Origin: Sciscionella marina DSM 45152
Lineage (GTDB): Bacteria; Actinomycetota; Actinomycetes; Mycobacteriales; Pseudonocardiaceae
Direction: 5' to 3'
Assembly (NCBI RefSeq): GCF_000379465.1
Contig: NZ_KB905381.1
Coordinates: 496,001-560,000, forward strand
DNA length: 64,000 nt
The translations under genes were made by a program, and so were the position numbers. The notes beneath the pieces were generated by a model, which was given only the letters and a program-made list of their open reading frames with translations, did no database searches and was not told the origin of the DNA. Positions 26,646 to 35,800 of this stretch are shown in pieces (the first letter of the stretch is position 1; each line of letters opens with the position of its first letter).

Positions 26646-27539
26646 TCACCGGAGCTGTTCCCGCACCCGCGCGAGCAGTTCGCAGCTGCGCGTCCACGGG
26701 GTGCTCGAGGCGAACGCGAACAGGTCCGCGCCCGCCTCGGTGAGTGCCGCGATGTGCTCGGCCGCCTGTTCGGGGCCGCCGACCAGCAGCACCGATCGCG
26801 CGTCCGCGGGATCCATGCCGTAGGTCGCGGCGAGCCGTGCGGCGGCCCGCTCCCGGTCCTGTGCGCTCGGCCGGTCGAGCAGGCCGCCGTGCAGCACGAG
26901 GCCGACGCGGGGCCGTGGCCGCTCGTACTCCCGGGCGAACTCGCCGAGCCGGTCCACCGACTCGCGCAGCCGCCGCGGGGTGGTGAAGGCGCCCAGCCAG
27001 CCGTCGCCGAACCGGGCGGCCCTGCGCAGCGATGCCTCGGCGGTGCCGCCGATCCACACCGGGGGTTTCGGTACGGCAGGGGCGAGGGTGACCGTGCCGA
27101 GACCGTCCAGCTCGGTCGGTTCGGCCGCGAGCAGTGGCCCGAGCTTGCCGAGGAAGGTGTCCGTGCGAGCGGCCCGTCCCGCCCAGGGCACCCCGGCGGC
27201 GTCCCATTCGCTCGGACCGGTACCGATCCGCCCGCCGAGCCCGACCCCGAGGCGGAACCGCTGCTCGGGGATCAGGTGCGCGAGGGTGCCGATGTGCTTG
27301 GCGGCCCACACCGGCTGGCGCAGCGCGGGCAGGTAGACGCCAAGGCCGGCGCCGATCCGCTCGGTCACCGCGGCCGCGGTGGCAAGGGCGATCGGGGCGT
27401 CCAGCACACCCGAGCCCGTCATCAGGTGATCGCCGGCCCACAGTGAATCGAGGCCGAGTGTTTCCGCCATCCGCGCCGCGTCGGGGATCCGCACACCGGT
27501 CTCCGGTTGGGGAAGGAATATGCCCAGGTCGACAGTCAT
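26646..27539 (-). CDS. LLM class flavin-dependent oxidoreductase
   Basis: A 297-residue TIM-barrel protein of the luciferase-like monooxygenase superfamily. These use FMN or F420 and are abundant in actinobacteria. The N-terminus VDLGIFLPQPETG, GLDSLWAGDHL and PKPPVWIGG are typical blocks. Cofactor and substrate cannot be fixed from sequence; F420 is plausible given the lineage. ATG at 27539 is chosen over an upstream start that would add five residues. Confidence 0.88.
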   Translation of the reverse strand: MTVDLGIFLPQPETGVRIPDAARMAETLGLDSLWAGDHLMTGSGVLDAPIALATAAAVTERIGAGLGVYLPALRQPVWAAKHIGTLAHLIPEQRFRLGVGLGGRIGTGPSEWDAAGVPWAGRAARTDTFLGKLGPLLAAEPTELDGLGTVTLAPAVPKPPVWIGGTAEASLRRAARFGDGWLGAFTTPRRLRESVDRLGEFAREYERPRPRVGLVLHGGLLDRPSAQDRERAAARLAATYGMDPADARSVLLVGGPEQAAEHIAALTEAGADLFAFASSTPWTRSCELLARVREQLR

Positions 27540-27572
27540 TCCCCGATCCTGCAAGCTGAACCCTTGTTCAGG

Positions 27573-28415
27573 TCAACCGAGGCGTTCGTTGATCGCGGTG
27601 AGCGCTTCGAGCGCACCGAGCGGAACCTCGATGCCCCGGCCGTGGCGCACCTGGGCCTCCCGCGGATTGATCCGGATCAGCGAACCGTCCGTTGCGCTGG
27701 AGAGCTCGGCCTGCCTGCGCACCGTCGGCACCGCGGTTCCGGCCCCCACCTCGACGGTGACCAGGCGTTTCCCGCGCAGTTCGCGGCGCAAGGCGGACAG
27801 CCCGGCCAGCGCATCCTGGGTGCGCGCGCCCAGCCAGTCGAGATCGCCGAACATCAGGATGTTCGGGCGGGCGACATCCCCGCAGTTCGGGCAACGGGGC
27901 AGCGGATTCAGCGCCCGCATCCGGGACTCGTCGATGATCAGGTCCGTGTCCTCGGCGGACCAGACCTCCGTCCCGCACGGGCGCAGGCACTGCAGCGCGT
28001 GGATGGAACCGTGCGCCTCGATCACGTCCTCGCTGGCGAACCCGGCCTTCTGGAACTGGCCGTCCACGTTCGAGGTGAACACCTTCCCGCCGAGCGGTGC
28101 GGTCTCCATCCAGTGCCGCAGGATCGCGAAGCCCTTGTGCGGCTCGATCCGCCGGTACAGCTGCAGCCGGTGCCCATAGAAACCCCAGGCCAGGTGCGGG
28201 TCCTGGGCGAAATGCACAGGATCGGCGATCTCGGCGAAGGAGAACCCGAGCTCGGCATAGGGCGGGTAGGCCTGCCAGAACCCCTCGTCGCCCCGGAAGT
28301 CCGGGAGCCCGGAGTCCACCCCGATCCCCGCACCGGCGCAGACGAGCACCGCCTGCGCCGACTCGATGAGCTCGGCCGCGGAGTCGAGTGCGGGTCTCGG
28401 ATCCTGATCGGTCAT
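27573..28415 (-). CDS. Sir2 family NAD-dependent protein deacetylase
   Basis: A 280-residue sirtuin. GAGIGVDSGLPDFRG (28-42) binds NAD+, TSNVDGQFQKAG (114-125) is a variant of the TQNID motif, and H135 in HGSIH is the catalytic base. Four cysteines (143, 147, 175, 178) form the structural zinc site. The GAGIG-VDSG loop and TSNVD variant place it among the divergent bacterial sirtuins, so acyl preference is unclear. Its ATG overlaps the mhuD stop by 4 bp, so the two are translationally coupled. Confidence 0.9.
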   Translation of the reverse strand: MTDQDPRPALDSAAELIESAQAVLVCAGAGIGVDSGLPDFRGDEGFWQAYPPYAELGFSFAEIADPVHFAQDPHLAWGFYGHRLQLYRRIEPHKGFAILRHWMETAPLGGKVFTSNVDGQFQKAGFASEDVIEAHGSIHALQCLRPCGTEVWSAEDTDLIIDESRMRALNPLPRCPNCGDVARPNILMFGDLDWLGARTQDALAGLSALRRELRGKRLVTVEVGAGTAVPTVRRQAELSSATDGSLIRINPREAQVRHGRGIEVPLGALEALTAINERLG

Positions 28416-28726
28416 TTCTGGTACATCGGTCCCGCGCTCGTCACGACCTCGAACTCGAGCAGCGAGGCTCCGGTCGCGACGGGCTTGCGGGCCTGCCCGG
28501 CGTGCGCTTCCTTGGCTGGACCGTTCGCCCAGTTGTCGAAGTCCTCCTGGGTCTCCCAGTGGGTGACCACGAAGTAGCGCTGCTCACCCTCGACGGGGCG
28601 CAGTAGCTCGAACCCGAGGAAGCCGGGCTGATTGTCAACGGCATGCAGGCGGTTGGCGAACCGGTTCTCCAGCTCCTCGCCCGCTCCCTCGGAGATCTCA
28701 ATCGCGTTGATCTTGACTACTGCCAT
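28412..28726 (-). CDS. mhuD: Haem-degrading monooxygenase, MhuD type
   Basis: A 104-residue ABM-fold enzyme very similar to M. tuberculosis MhuD (Rv3592), which opens haem to mycobilin and releases iron without CO. All residues known to matter in MhuD are at the same numbers: N7, R22, W66 and H75 (haem ligand). The strings VVKINAIE, PGFLGFELLRPV and PVATGASLLEFEVV are nearly identical. Length is normal. The stop overlaps the sirtuin start, giving a mhuD-sir2 operon. No iron box was identified upstream. Confidence 0.93.
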   Translation of the reverse strand: MAVVKINAIEISEGAGEELENRFANRLHAVDNQPGFLGFELLRPVEGEQRYFVVTHWETQEDFDNWANGPAKEAHAGQARKPVATGASLLEFEVVTSAGPMYQK

Positions 28727-28778
28727 CTGGCTGGGCTCCTATTCACTCGGAAATCGGACCCTTCCAGACTACGTGTGC

Positions 28779-30200
28779 TCAGTTCCCGCTGCCCGGATGC
28801 AGGTACTCCTTCCCGGGCATCGTCGTGCCGTGGAACCAGGCATCGAAGAACCCGTGCAGGTCCTTCCCGCTCACCTGCTGCACGTACTTCTCGAATTCCG
28901 CCCAGCTCGCGTTCTTATCGCGGTGTGCGGCCGGCCATTCCTGGAGGATCCGGAAGAACGCGTCGTCCCCGATGGCCAGGCGCAGCGCGTGCAACGCGAG
29001 CGGGCCCTTCGAGTACACGCCGGTGAATTCTTTGCCCTTGCCCGGATCGTAGAGTTTCTGCGCCCAGAATGCCTTGTCTCCGGCGCGTTCGGTGAGCTCC
29101 TTGTCGTAGCGCTTGTTCAGATCGGCGCCGTCCTTGGCCTCGTCCCACAGCCAGGGCGCGTAGGAGGCGAAGCATTCGTTGAGGCACACGTCTTTCCAGT
29201 GGTGTACCGAGACCGAATCGCCCCACCACTGGTGCGCGTTCTCGTGGATGATGGTGTCCAGATCACCCATGTCCTTCGAATAGACCGGGCGGGTCTGGGT
29301 TTCCAGGGAGAAGCCGATTCCGGTTCCCACGAATATGCCGCCCGCGGCGTCCATCGGGTACTTCCCGAATTTGCTGGACAGAAAATCCAGCACCTCGGGG
29401 AGTTTGTGCTCGGCCTGCTTGGTGGCCTCCGGGGTACCGGGCGCATAGCTGCTCACGACCGGTGTTCCATCGGCGAGCTCGCCCTTTTCCATGGTCCATT
29501 TGTCGATACCGACCGTGGCCAGATAGCTGGCCATCGGCACCGGTTCGGCCCAGTTGAAGGTCTGCTTGTCCTTGCCCGGCCCGGAACTCGTGCCGGTCTC
29601 CCGGCCATTGGCGATCATCGTCCACGGTTTGGGCAGTGTCCCGCTCACCGAGTAGGTGGCCTTGTCCAGCGGGGAATCGTTGACCGGGAACCAGGTTGCG
29701 GCCCCGTGCGGTTCCCCCGCGGCGAACGCGGCGCCGTTGTCCCCGTACTGCCAGCCGTTCTCACCGAGCGCGGGATCCTTGATGGGCTTCGGGGTTCCGC
29801 CGTAGCGGACCTCGACGGTGAACGGATGTTGTTGGGACAGCGGGGTTTGCGGGGTGACGGTGAGCTCGTGTTCCCCGGATCGGGTCCATTTCGCATCCTT
29901 GCCGTCCACGGTGATCCCGTTGACCGTGAGCCCGGAGAGGTCGAGGTTGAACGCGGAGAGATCCTGCTCGGCCCGCGCGGTGATCCGGGCGGTCGCCTCG
30001 AGTTTCTTGCTCGGCGGATCGTAGGAGAAGGAGATGTCGTAGTGGCCGACGTCGTAGCCGCCGTTGCCGTCCTGTGGGTAGTACGGGTCGCCGAGTCCGT
30101 CGCTTCCCGGGGCGGGCGCGGCGGTTGCGGTGCCCGCGAACAGCGCCAGGCTCGCGAAGGCCGCGGCGGTGGACACCAGAATCCTCCGGGTGGTCATCAT
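28779..30200 (-). CDS. Secreted M1 family metallopeptidase
   Basis: A 473-residue gluzincin-type peptidase with an N-terminal Sec signal peptide (MMTTRRILVST, hydrophobic core, cleavage near TATAAPAP). The zinc motif HENAH is at 319-323 with the third ligand E342 in NECFASY, exactly 18 residues on, as in M1 enzymes. The usual GxMEN exopeptidase motif is replaced by GFSLET, which may alter aminopeptidase specificity. It lacks the C-terminal ERAP-like domain, giving the short form common in actinobacteria. The start is uncertain between ATG 30200 and 30197; TTG 30209 is also in frame. Confidence 0.88.
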   Translation of the reverse strand: MMTTRRILVSTAAAFASLALFAGTATAAPAPGSDGLGDPYYPQDGNGGYDVGHYDISFSYDPPSKKLEATARITARAEQDLSAFNLDLSGLTVNGITVDGKDAKWTRSGEHELTVTPQTPLSQQHPFTVEVRYGGTPKPIKDPALGENGWQYGDNGAAFAAGEPHGAATWFPVNDSPLDKATYSVSGTLPKPWTMIANGRETGTSSGPGKDKQTFNWAEPVPMASYLATVGIDKWTMEKGELADGTPVVSSYAPGTPEATKQAEHKLPEVLDFLSSKFGKYPMDAAGGIFVGTGIGFSLETQTRPVYSKDMGDLDTIIHENAHQWWGDSVSVHHWKDVCLNECFASYAPWLWDEAKDGADLNKRYDKELTERAGDKAFWAQKLYDPGKGKEFTGVYSKGPLALHALRLAIGDDAFFRILQEWPAAHRDKNASWAEFEKYVQQVSGKDLHGFFDAWFHGTTMPGKEYLHPGSGN

Positions 30201-30275
30201 AACGGGCAAGTGTTTCTGCGGTAGTTGGCGAATGCAAGACTTGACCGTTCACACGTACTCGGATATGGAGCGGGC

Positions 30276-31019
30276 ATGCGTGACTGGCTTGTCGATTTCG
30301 GTGGCTCCGGCCGTCCGATCGTGCTCACCCACGCGCTCATGGGCCGGGCGCGCACCTGGTGGCGGACGGCGCGCTGGCTGCGCTCCTATGGGCACGTGTA
30401 CGGCATCGACGCGCGCGGGCACGGGCGGAATCCGAGGCGCGGGCCCTTCACGACGAAGGCGTTCATCGCCGATCTCGCCGAGGTGGTCGCCGAACTCGGG
30501 CAGGCGACGTTGATCGGGCACTCGATGGGCGGGCTGCACGCGCTCGGGCTCGCCGCGAACCGTCCCGAACTCGTGCGCGGGGTCGTGGTCGAGGACATGG
30601 CCGTCGACCAGCGGGGCAGGACCGTGGAGGAATGGCGGCCGCTTTTCCAGACCTGGCCGGAAGTATTCGAATCCATCGCGCACGTCCGGGAATTCTTCGC
30701 CGGCGCGGGGGAGTATTTCAGCGAATGCGTCGAGGAATGCGCCGGCGGGTACCGGATGATCGCCGGGCTCGAGGACGCCATGCAGATCGCCGCCGAATGG
30801 GGACGCGAGCAGTACTGGTCCTTCGTGACCGGCACTCGCGCACCCGTGCTCTACCTCGAAGCCGAGCACACCCTGATGCCCGCGGGACAGATGGCCGAGA
30901 TGGCCGCGAAAGGCCCGGATGCCGAGCACGTGCTCGTGCCGGGGGCCGCCCACCTGGCGCACGAGGACGCGCCCGAGTTCTACCGCGGCGCCGTGGAAGC
31001 CTTCCTGTCCCGGCTCTAA
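30276..31019 (+). CDS. Alpha/beta hydrolase
   Basis: A 247-residue alpha/beta-hydrolase. The nucleophile elbow is GHSMG (81-85, S83), with an oxyanion region THALMG near 18-23 and the catalytic histidine in PGAAHLAHED near the C-terminus. Substrate unknown. In M. tuberculosis a hydrolase also lies between mhuD and mutY (Rv3591c). ATG 30276 is chosen; the frame extends upstream without conservation. Its stop codon overlaps that of mutY by 4 bp, convergently. Confidence 0.88.
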   Translation: MRDWLVDFGGSGRPIVLTHALMGRARTWWRTARWLRSYGHVYGIDARGHGRNPRRGPFTTKAFIADLAEVVAELGQATLIGHSMGGLHALGLAANRPELVRGVVVEDMAVDQRGRTVEEWRPLFQTWPEVFESIAHVREFFAGAGEYFSECVEECAGGYRMIAGLEDAMQIAAEWGREQYWSFVTGTRAPVLYLEAEHTLMPAGQMAEMAAKGPDAEHVLVPGAAHLAHEDAPEFYRGAVEAFLSRL

Positions 31020-31900
31020 TGCTCTCCTGGCCGATGCTCGCCGGGGAGGGCGAACCGGCCGTCCGCGAGCTGTTCCACGAGACCGTCGGTGAGCAGGGTG
31101 TCCAGGCACCGGTCGCGCTGCCCGCCCTTGGGCCAGGCGAGATCGAGCCGGGTCTTGGGCACCGGGGTGTCGGTACCGCGCAACACGTCGAGCAGCAGCC
31201 CGCGCACGTGCCGGTCGGTTCCCGCGTAGGCCTGCACGGGCTTGGTATAGGTGCTGTTGTCCGGTTTGCCCGCGCGGACCCAGGCGCAGCCGTGTTCGAT
31301 CGGGCAATCCCCGCAGCCGGGGGTGCGCGCGGTGCAGCGCAGTGCCCCGAGCTCCATGATGGCCGCGGAGACCACGGCAGCGGCCTCGTCCTCGGGTGGC
31401 AGCAGCGCGTCCACATCGGCGAGGTCCCGGTTCGCCGAGGGGGCACCGGAGTCGGCCAGTCCGTGCACCGAACGCGCGACGACCCGGCGCACGTTCGTGT
31501 CGACCACGGGAACCCTTTTCCGGTAGGCGAAGGCGGCGACCGCGCGGGCGGTGTAGGTGCCGATCCCGGGCAGCGTGAGCAGGGTGTCCACGTCCTCGGG
31601 GACGACATCCCCGTGCTCGCGCGCGATCGCGGCCGCGGACTCGTGCAGGCGAAGCGCCCGGCGCGGATAGCCCAGCTTGCCCCAGGCACGCAGCACCTGG
31701 CCCTGGCTGGCCGCCGCGCAGTCCGAGGGTTTCGGCCAGTCGCGCAGCCAGGCCTCCCAGGCGGGCAGCACCCGCTTCACCGGGGTCTGCTGCAGCATGA
31801 TCTCGCTGACCAGTACGCCCCAGCCGTCGCATTCGGGGCGCCGCCACGGCAGATCGCGGCCCTCGGCACGGAACCAGTCGGTGAGCAGTTCGGTTTCCAC
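31016..31900 (-). CDS. mutY: A/G-specific adenine glycosylase
   Basis: A protein of about 294 residues that removes adenine mispaired with 8-oxoguanine. The catalytic E33 lies in SEIMLQQTP, the helix-hairpin-helix is LPGIGTYTA (110-118), and D134 is in VVDTNVRRV. The 4Fe-4S cysteines have the standard C-X6-C-X2-C-X5-C spacing. The C-terminal MutT-like domain is short. GTG 31900 gives the family N-terminus. A TTG at 31939 preceded by GAGG is an alternative and would leave only 7 bp to the divergent SARP gene. Confidence 0.92.
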   Translation of the reverse strand: METELLTDWFRAEGRDLPWRRPECDGWGVLVSEIMLQQTPVKRVLPAWEAWLRDWPKPSDCAAASQGQVLRAWGKLGYPRRALRLHESAAAIAREHGDVVPEDVDTLLTLPGIGTYTARAVAAFAYRKRVPVVDTNVRRVVARSVHGLADSGAPSANRDLADVDALLPPEDEAAAVVSAAIMELGALRCTARTPGCGDCPIEHGCAWVRAGKPDNSTYTKPVQAYAGTDRHVRGLLLDVLRGTDTPVPKTRLDLAWPKGGQRDRCLDTLLTDGLVEQLADGRFALPGEHRPGEH

Positions 31901-31946
31901 ACGGGGAAGTATCTCGTGCCGCCGCGAGGCCTGCGACAATGACCTC

Positions 31947-34900
31947 GTGCGGATAGGCGTACTCGGGCCCGTCGAGCTCACCGCCGAGGACGGTACCGAG
32001 ATCCCCGTTCCCGGCGCCCGGCTGCGGGCACTGCTGATCCGGCTGGCGCTTGCCGTTCCGGATCCGGTGCCAACGGATGTGCTGATCGAGGAACTGTGGG
32101 GCGGTGCGCCGCCGAACGACGCGGTGAACGCGCTGCAGTCGGTGGTTTCCCGGCTGCGCAAAGTGATTCCCGCGGTGGAGTCCGCGAACGGCGGCTACCG
32201 GCTCGCGATCGAACCAAACCGGGTGGACGCGCACCGGTTCGCGCGCCTGGTCACCGAGGGGAACCCGGCCGCGGCGCTCGAGCTCTGGCGCGGGGAACCG
32301 CTGCGCGAGCTGCCGTTCGCCTCGACGCACCTGGCGCGGCTGCGCGAGCTGCGCGGCACCGCGGTACACCAGCTGTGCGCCCGGCTGCTCGACCGCGGGC
32401 GGGCCACCGAGGTCCTCGCCCGCCTCGACGAGGTGCGCGCCGAGTACCCGCTCGATGAGCGGTTCGCCGCGCTCGAGGTGCGCGCGCTGCACGCCGAGGG
32501 ACGCACCTCGGCGGCACTGGAACTCTACGAACGGGTGCGCGCCGAGCTCGCCGACCGGCTCGGCGCCGATCCGGGTGCCGAGCTCGCCGCCGCGCATCTC
32601 GCGGTGCTGCGCGGCGAGACCCCGAAGCGCTCCGTGGCGATCAGCGGGCGGCCGCCGGGCGCACTGACCTCCTTCGTCGGGCGGACGGCCGAACTGGCCG
32701 AGGTGCGCGGGGCGCTCACCGAATCGCGCCTGGTGTGCCTGGCGGGCCCGGGCGGTGCGGGCAAGACCCGGCTGGCCGGCGAGTTCGCCTCCGCGCTCGC
32801 GGAGGAGGGGAGCACGGTGTGGTTCGTCCCGCTCGCCCCGGTCGGCGCGGAGGCGGACCTGGCGCAGGCGGTGCTCTCCGTCGTGGACCGGGAACTCGTG
32901 CTGCCCGAGGCGGGCCAGCCGAACGTGCACACCGCATTCGACCGGCTCATCGATGTGCTCGGAGGCCGCGAGGGCGTGCTCGTGCTGGACAACTGCGAGC
33001 ACCTGATCGAGGCCGCGGCCAGGCTTTCGGTCGCCCTGCTCGCCGGCTGCCCGCGGCTGCGCCTGCTGGCCACCAGCCGCGAACCGCTCGCGGTCACCGG
33101 GGAACGGCTGCACTGGCTCGGCCCGCTCAGCGAATCCGACGCGGAGCGGCTGTTCCGGGAACGGGCACTGGCCGCGCGCCCCGGTGCGGAGCTCGATCCG
33201 GAGAGCGTGACCCGGATCTGCGCCAGCCTGGACGGGATGCCGCTGGCCCTGGAGCTGGCCGCCGCCCGGCTGCGCTCGATGACCGCCGCGCAGGTCGCCG
33301 AACGCCTCGGTGACCGGTTCCGGCTGCTGTCCTCCGGGGACCGTTCCGCTGCCGAGCGGCACCGCACCCTGCGCGCGGTGGTGGACTGGAGCTGGGATCT
33401 GCTCGACGAGCCCGAACGAATGCTGGCCCGTCGGTTCTCCGTGTTCGCGAACGGGGCGCGTGCCGAGACGGTCGCCGCGGTCACCGGGATGGACCCGGAC
33501 GAGCTGCTGTCCTCACTGGTGGAGAAGTCCCTGCTGGTGCTCGATGTCTCCGGGGATGTGGCCGCGCCGCGCTATCGCATGCTGGAGACGATCAAGGTCT
33601 ACGCAGGGGAGCGGCTGGACGAGGCGGGGGAGCGCGAGTCCGGCACCCGCGCGCTGATCGCGCACTACATCGAGATGCTGGAGGCCGCCGAACCGCGGAT
33701 GCGCACCGCCGAGCAACTCGAGGTGCTGCGGCAGGTGTCGGCCGAACAGGACAACGCGCTCACCGCGCTGCGGGCCGCGATCGCGTGCGGGGACAGCGCA
33801 TCCGCGGGCCGGTTGATCATGGCGCTGCTGGTGCTGTGGTCGTTCACCGGTTTCGCCGACCGGCACATGGACCTGGTCCGCGAGGTACTGGCCACCGGGC
33901 CGGACCCGGACCGGATGGAAACCGTGGTGCTGCGCCTGCTCGCGCACATCGCCGAACCCGATCCCACCGCGCGGGAGCGGGAGATCATGACACTGCTCGA
34001 CCGCTGGGCCGAGCTCGGCGGTGCGGTGCGATTCCCGTTCTTCGTGCTCGTGGAGCCGGTGTTCCGCTCCTACTTCGGTGACGCGGAATCGGCGTTCGCC
34101 GCCATCGAGCGGTTCGAGGACAACACCGATCCCTGGGTGCGCGCCTGCTGCCACCTGGCCAGATGCATCATCGCGGACAACAACGGGGATGCGAAGACCG
34201 CCGATGAGCAGGCCCGGCTCGCGGTGGATTCCTTCCGCCGGATCGGGGAACGCTGGGGTCTGGGGATGGCGCTCGGTGCGCTCTCCGACCGGCTGGTGAT
34301 CGCCGGGCAGCACCAGGAAGCCATCGACATCTATCAGGAGGCGATCCGGCTCGGCTCGGAGCTGGGATCGGCCGAGATGTCCACCCAGCACATGGTGCAT
34401 CTGGCCCGGGTACAGCGGGCCGCGGGCCAGTTCGAGCTCGCCGAACAAGGACTGCTCGCGGTGCTCGAGCGCAGTGACTCGGACGAGACGGGCATGCAAG
34501 AGGTGCGGGTCGCCGCGCATCTCGAGCTCGCCCAGCTCGGGGTGAGCGCCGAACGTGCCGAACTCGCCAGCGAACACCTCGGACATGCCGAGGACCAGCT
34601 CACCGCGCTCAGCATGCAGACCCACCGGCACACCCGCGCCCGCCTCGGCACCGTGCGTGCCCGCTACGAGCTCACCTTCGGGGATGCGGGAAAGGCACTG
34701 GAACTGCTCGGTGCGGCGTACCCGGACGCGCTCAGCACCCGGGACATGGCCATGATCGGCGCCACGGTGGACACCGTCGCCGCCGCGCTCGCCGCGCTGG
34801 GCCACTCGGTGCGGGCCGCGGAGATGCTCGGCGCGAGCACGGCCGTGCGCGGCACCCTCGACCTCGGTGACCGGCTGGTCATCGCGCTGGTCGAGGAACT

Positions 34901-35012
34901 GTCCGCGGCACTCGGGGAACACGGCTACCGGGAGGCACTCGAACGCGGCGCCCTCGATGGCCGGGACGCCGCGTTCGAGCGGGTGAACGCTCAGCTCACC
35001 CTTCGCCGGTAG
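31947..35012 (+). CDS. SARP/AfsR-like regulator with BTAD, NB-ARC ATPase and TPR-like domains
   Basis: A 1021-residue STAND-type regulator. Residues 1-90 form the OmpR-like winged helix of SARP activators, 95-235 the bacterial transcriptional activation domain, and the ATPase carries P-loop AGPGGAGKT (266-274) followed by VLDNCEHL (Walker B-like). The last 400 residues are helical and TPR-like, with no extra effector domain. Such proteins switch on secondary-metabolite or export genes in actinobacteria. GTG 31947 gives the conserved RIGVLGPVEL start. It converges on and overlaps by 22 bp a drug-type ABC exporter, a possible target. Confidence 0.92.
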   Translation: MRIGVLGPVELTAEDGTEIPVPGARLRALLIRLALAVPDPVPTDVLIEELWGGAPPNDAVNALQSVVSRLRKVIPAVESANGGYRLAIEPNRVDAHRFARLVTEGNPAAALELWRGEPLRELPFASTHLARLRELRGTAVHQLCARLLDRGRATEVLARLDEVRAEYPLDERFAALEVRALHAEGRTSAALELYERVRAELADRLGADPGAELAAAHLAVLRGETPKRSVAISGRPPGALTSFVGRTAELAEVRGALTESRLVCLAGPGGAGKTRLAGEFASALAEEGSTVWFVPLAPVGAEADLAQAVLSVVDRELVLPEAGQPNVHTAFDRLIDVLGGREGVLVLDNCEHLIEAAARLSVALLAGCPRLRLLATSREPLAVTGERLHWLGPLSESDAERLFRERALAARPGAELDPESVTRICASLDGMPLALELAAARLRSMTAAQVAERLGDRFRLLSSGDRSAAERHRTLRAVVDWSWDLLDEPERMLARRFSVFANGARAETVAAVTGMDPDELLSSLVEKSLLVLDVSGDVAAPRYRMLETIKVYAGERLDEAGERESGTRALIAHYIEMLEAAEPRMRTAEQLEVLRQVSAEQDNALTALRAAIACGDSASAGRLIMALLVLWSFTGFADRHMDLVREVLATGPDPDRMETVVLRLLAHIAEPDPTAREREIMTLLDRWAELGGAVRFPFFVLVEPVFRSYFGDAESAFAAIERFEDNTDPWVRACCHLARCIIADNNGDAKTADEQARLAVDSFRRIGERWGLGMALGALSDRLVIAGQHQEAIDIYQEAIRLGSELGSAEMSTQHMVHLARVQRAAGQFELAEQGLLAVLERSDSDETGMQEVRVAAHLELAQLGVSAERAELASEHLGHAEDQLTALSMQTHRHTRARLGTVRARYELTFGDAGKALELLGAAYPDALSTRDMAMIGATVDTVAAALAALGHSVRAAEMLGASTAVRGTLDLGDRLVIALVEELSAALGEHGYREALERGALDGRDAAFERVNAQLTLRR

Positions 35013-35800
35013 GCCCACATCGCCAGCGGGAAGAACACCGCGACGAGGCCGACCATCCACAGTGCCGCGTAACCGAGCGGCCCGGCGACCGGTCCACCGA
35101 CCAGCAGGCCCCTGCTCACCTCGGAGATCTTGCTGATCGGGTTCACATCCGCCCAGGCGCGCAGCCAGCCGGGCATGGTCGCCGGATTGGCGAACACATT
35201 GCTGCCGAAGGTCAGCGGGAACACCACGATCATCATCAGGCCCTGCACCGCGTTCGGGCTGCGCACCAGCAGGCCGACGAACACGGTGATCCAGCACATG
35301 CACAGCGCGAAGGCCACCAGCAACACGATCGCCAGCAGCAGCGGGCCGAATCCGGTCTGTACCCGGAAACCGAGGATCGCCGCGAACACGAGCAGCCAGC
35401 CGACCGCGAGTACATAGCGCACCACGTCCCCGAACACCGCCCCGATCAGTGGGGCCGAGCGGGCGATCGGCAGGGTGCGGAACCGGTCGAACACGCCCTT
35501 GGTGATGTCGGTGTTCAGTGCGACCCCGATGCCCATGCTGGCGAACACGGTGTTCTGCACCGCGAGCCCGGGAACGAGGAACTGCATGTACTCGTGGGTG
35601 TCCCCGGCGATCGCGCCACCGAAGATGTAGACGAACATCAGCAGGAAGATGATCGGCTGCAGAGTGACGTCGACCAGGGATTCCGGGTTCTTGCGGATGC
35701 GGATGATGCTGCGCCCGGCGAGGGTGACCCCGGCGCGCAGCGTGGCCGCCGGGCTGACCCGGCGCGGGGAGAGCGTGGACGGTGCGCTGAGTGTGGTCAT
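34991..35800 (-). CDS. ABC-2 type transporter permease, DrrB-like
   Basis: A 269-residue membrane protein with six hydrophobic segments, of the ABC-2/DrrB family that exports drugs such as daunorubicin in partnership with an ATPase. The motif region QPIIFLLMFVYIFGGAI and PGLAVQNTVF are typical. It overlaps the upstream ATPase gene by 4 bp and the convergent SARP gene by 22 bp. The exported compound is unknown. Confidence 0.9.
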   Translation of the reverse strand: MTTLSAPSTLSPRRVSPAATLRAGVTLAGRSIIRIRKNPESLVDVTLQPIIFLLMFVYIFGGAIAGDTHEYMQFLVPGLAVQNTVFASMGIGVALNTDITKGVFDRFRTLPIARSAPLIGAVFGDVVRYVLAVGWLLVFAAILGFRVQTGFGPLLLAIVLLVAFALCMCWITVFVGLLVRSPNAVQGLMMIVVFPLTFGSNVFANPATMPGWLRAWADVNPISKISEVSRGLLVGGPVAGPLGYAALWMVGLVAVFFPLAMWAYRRRVS

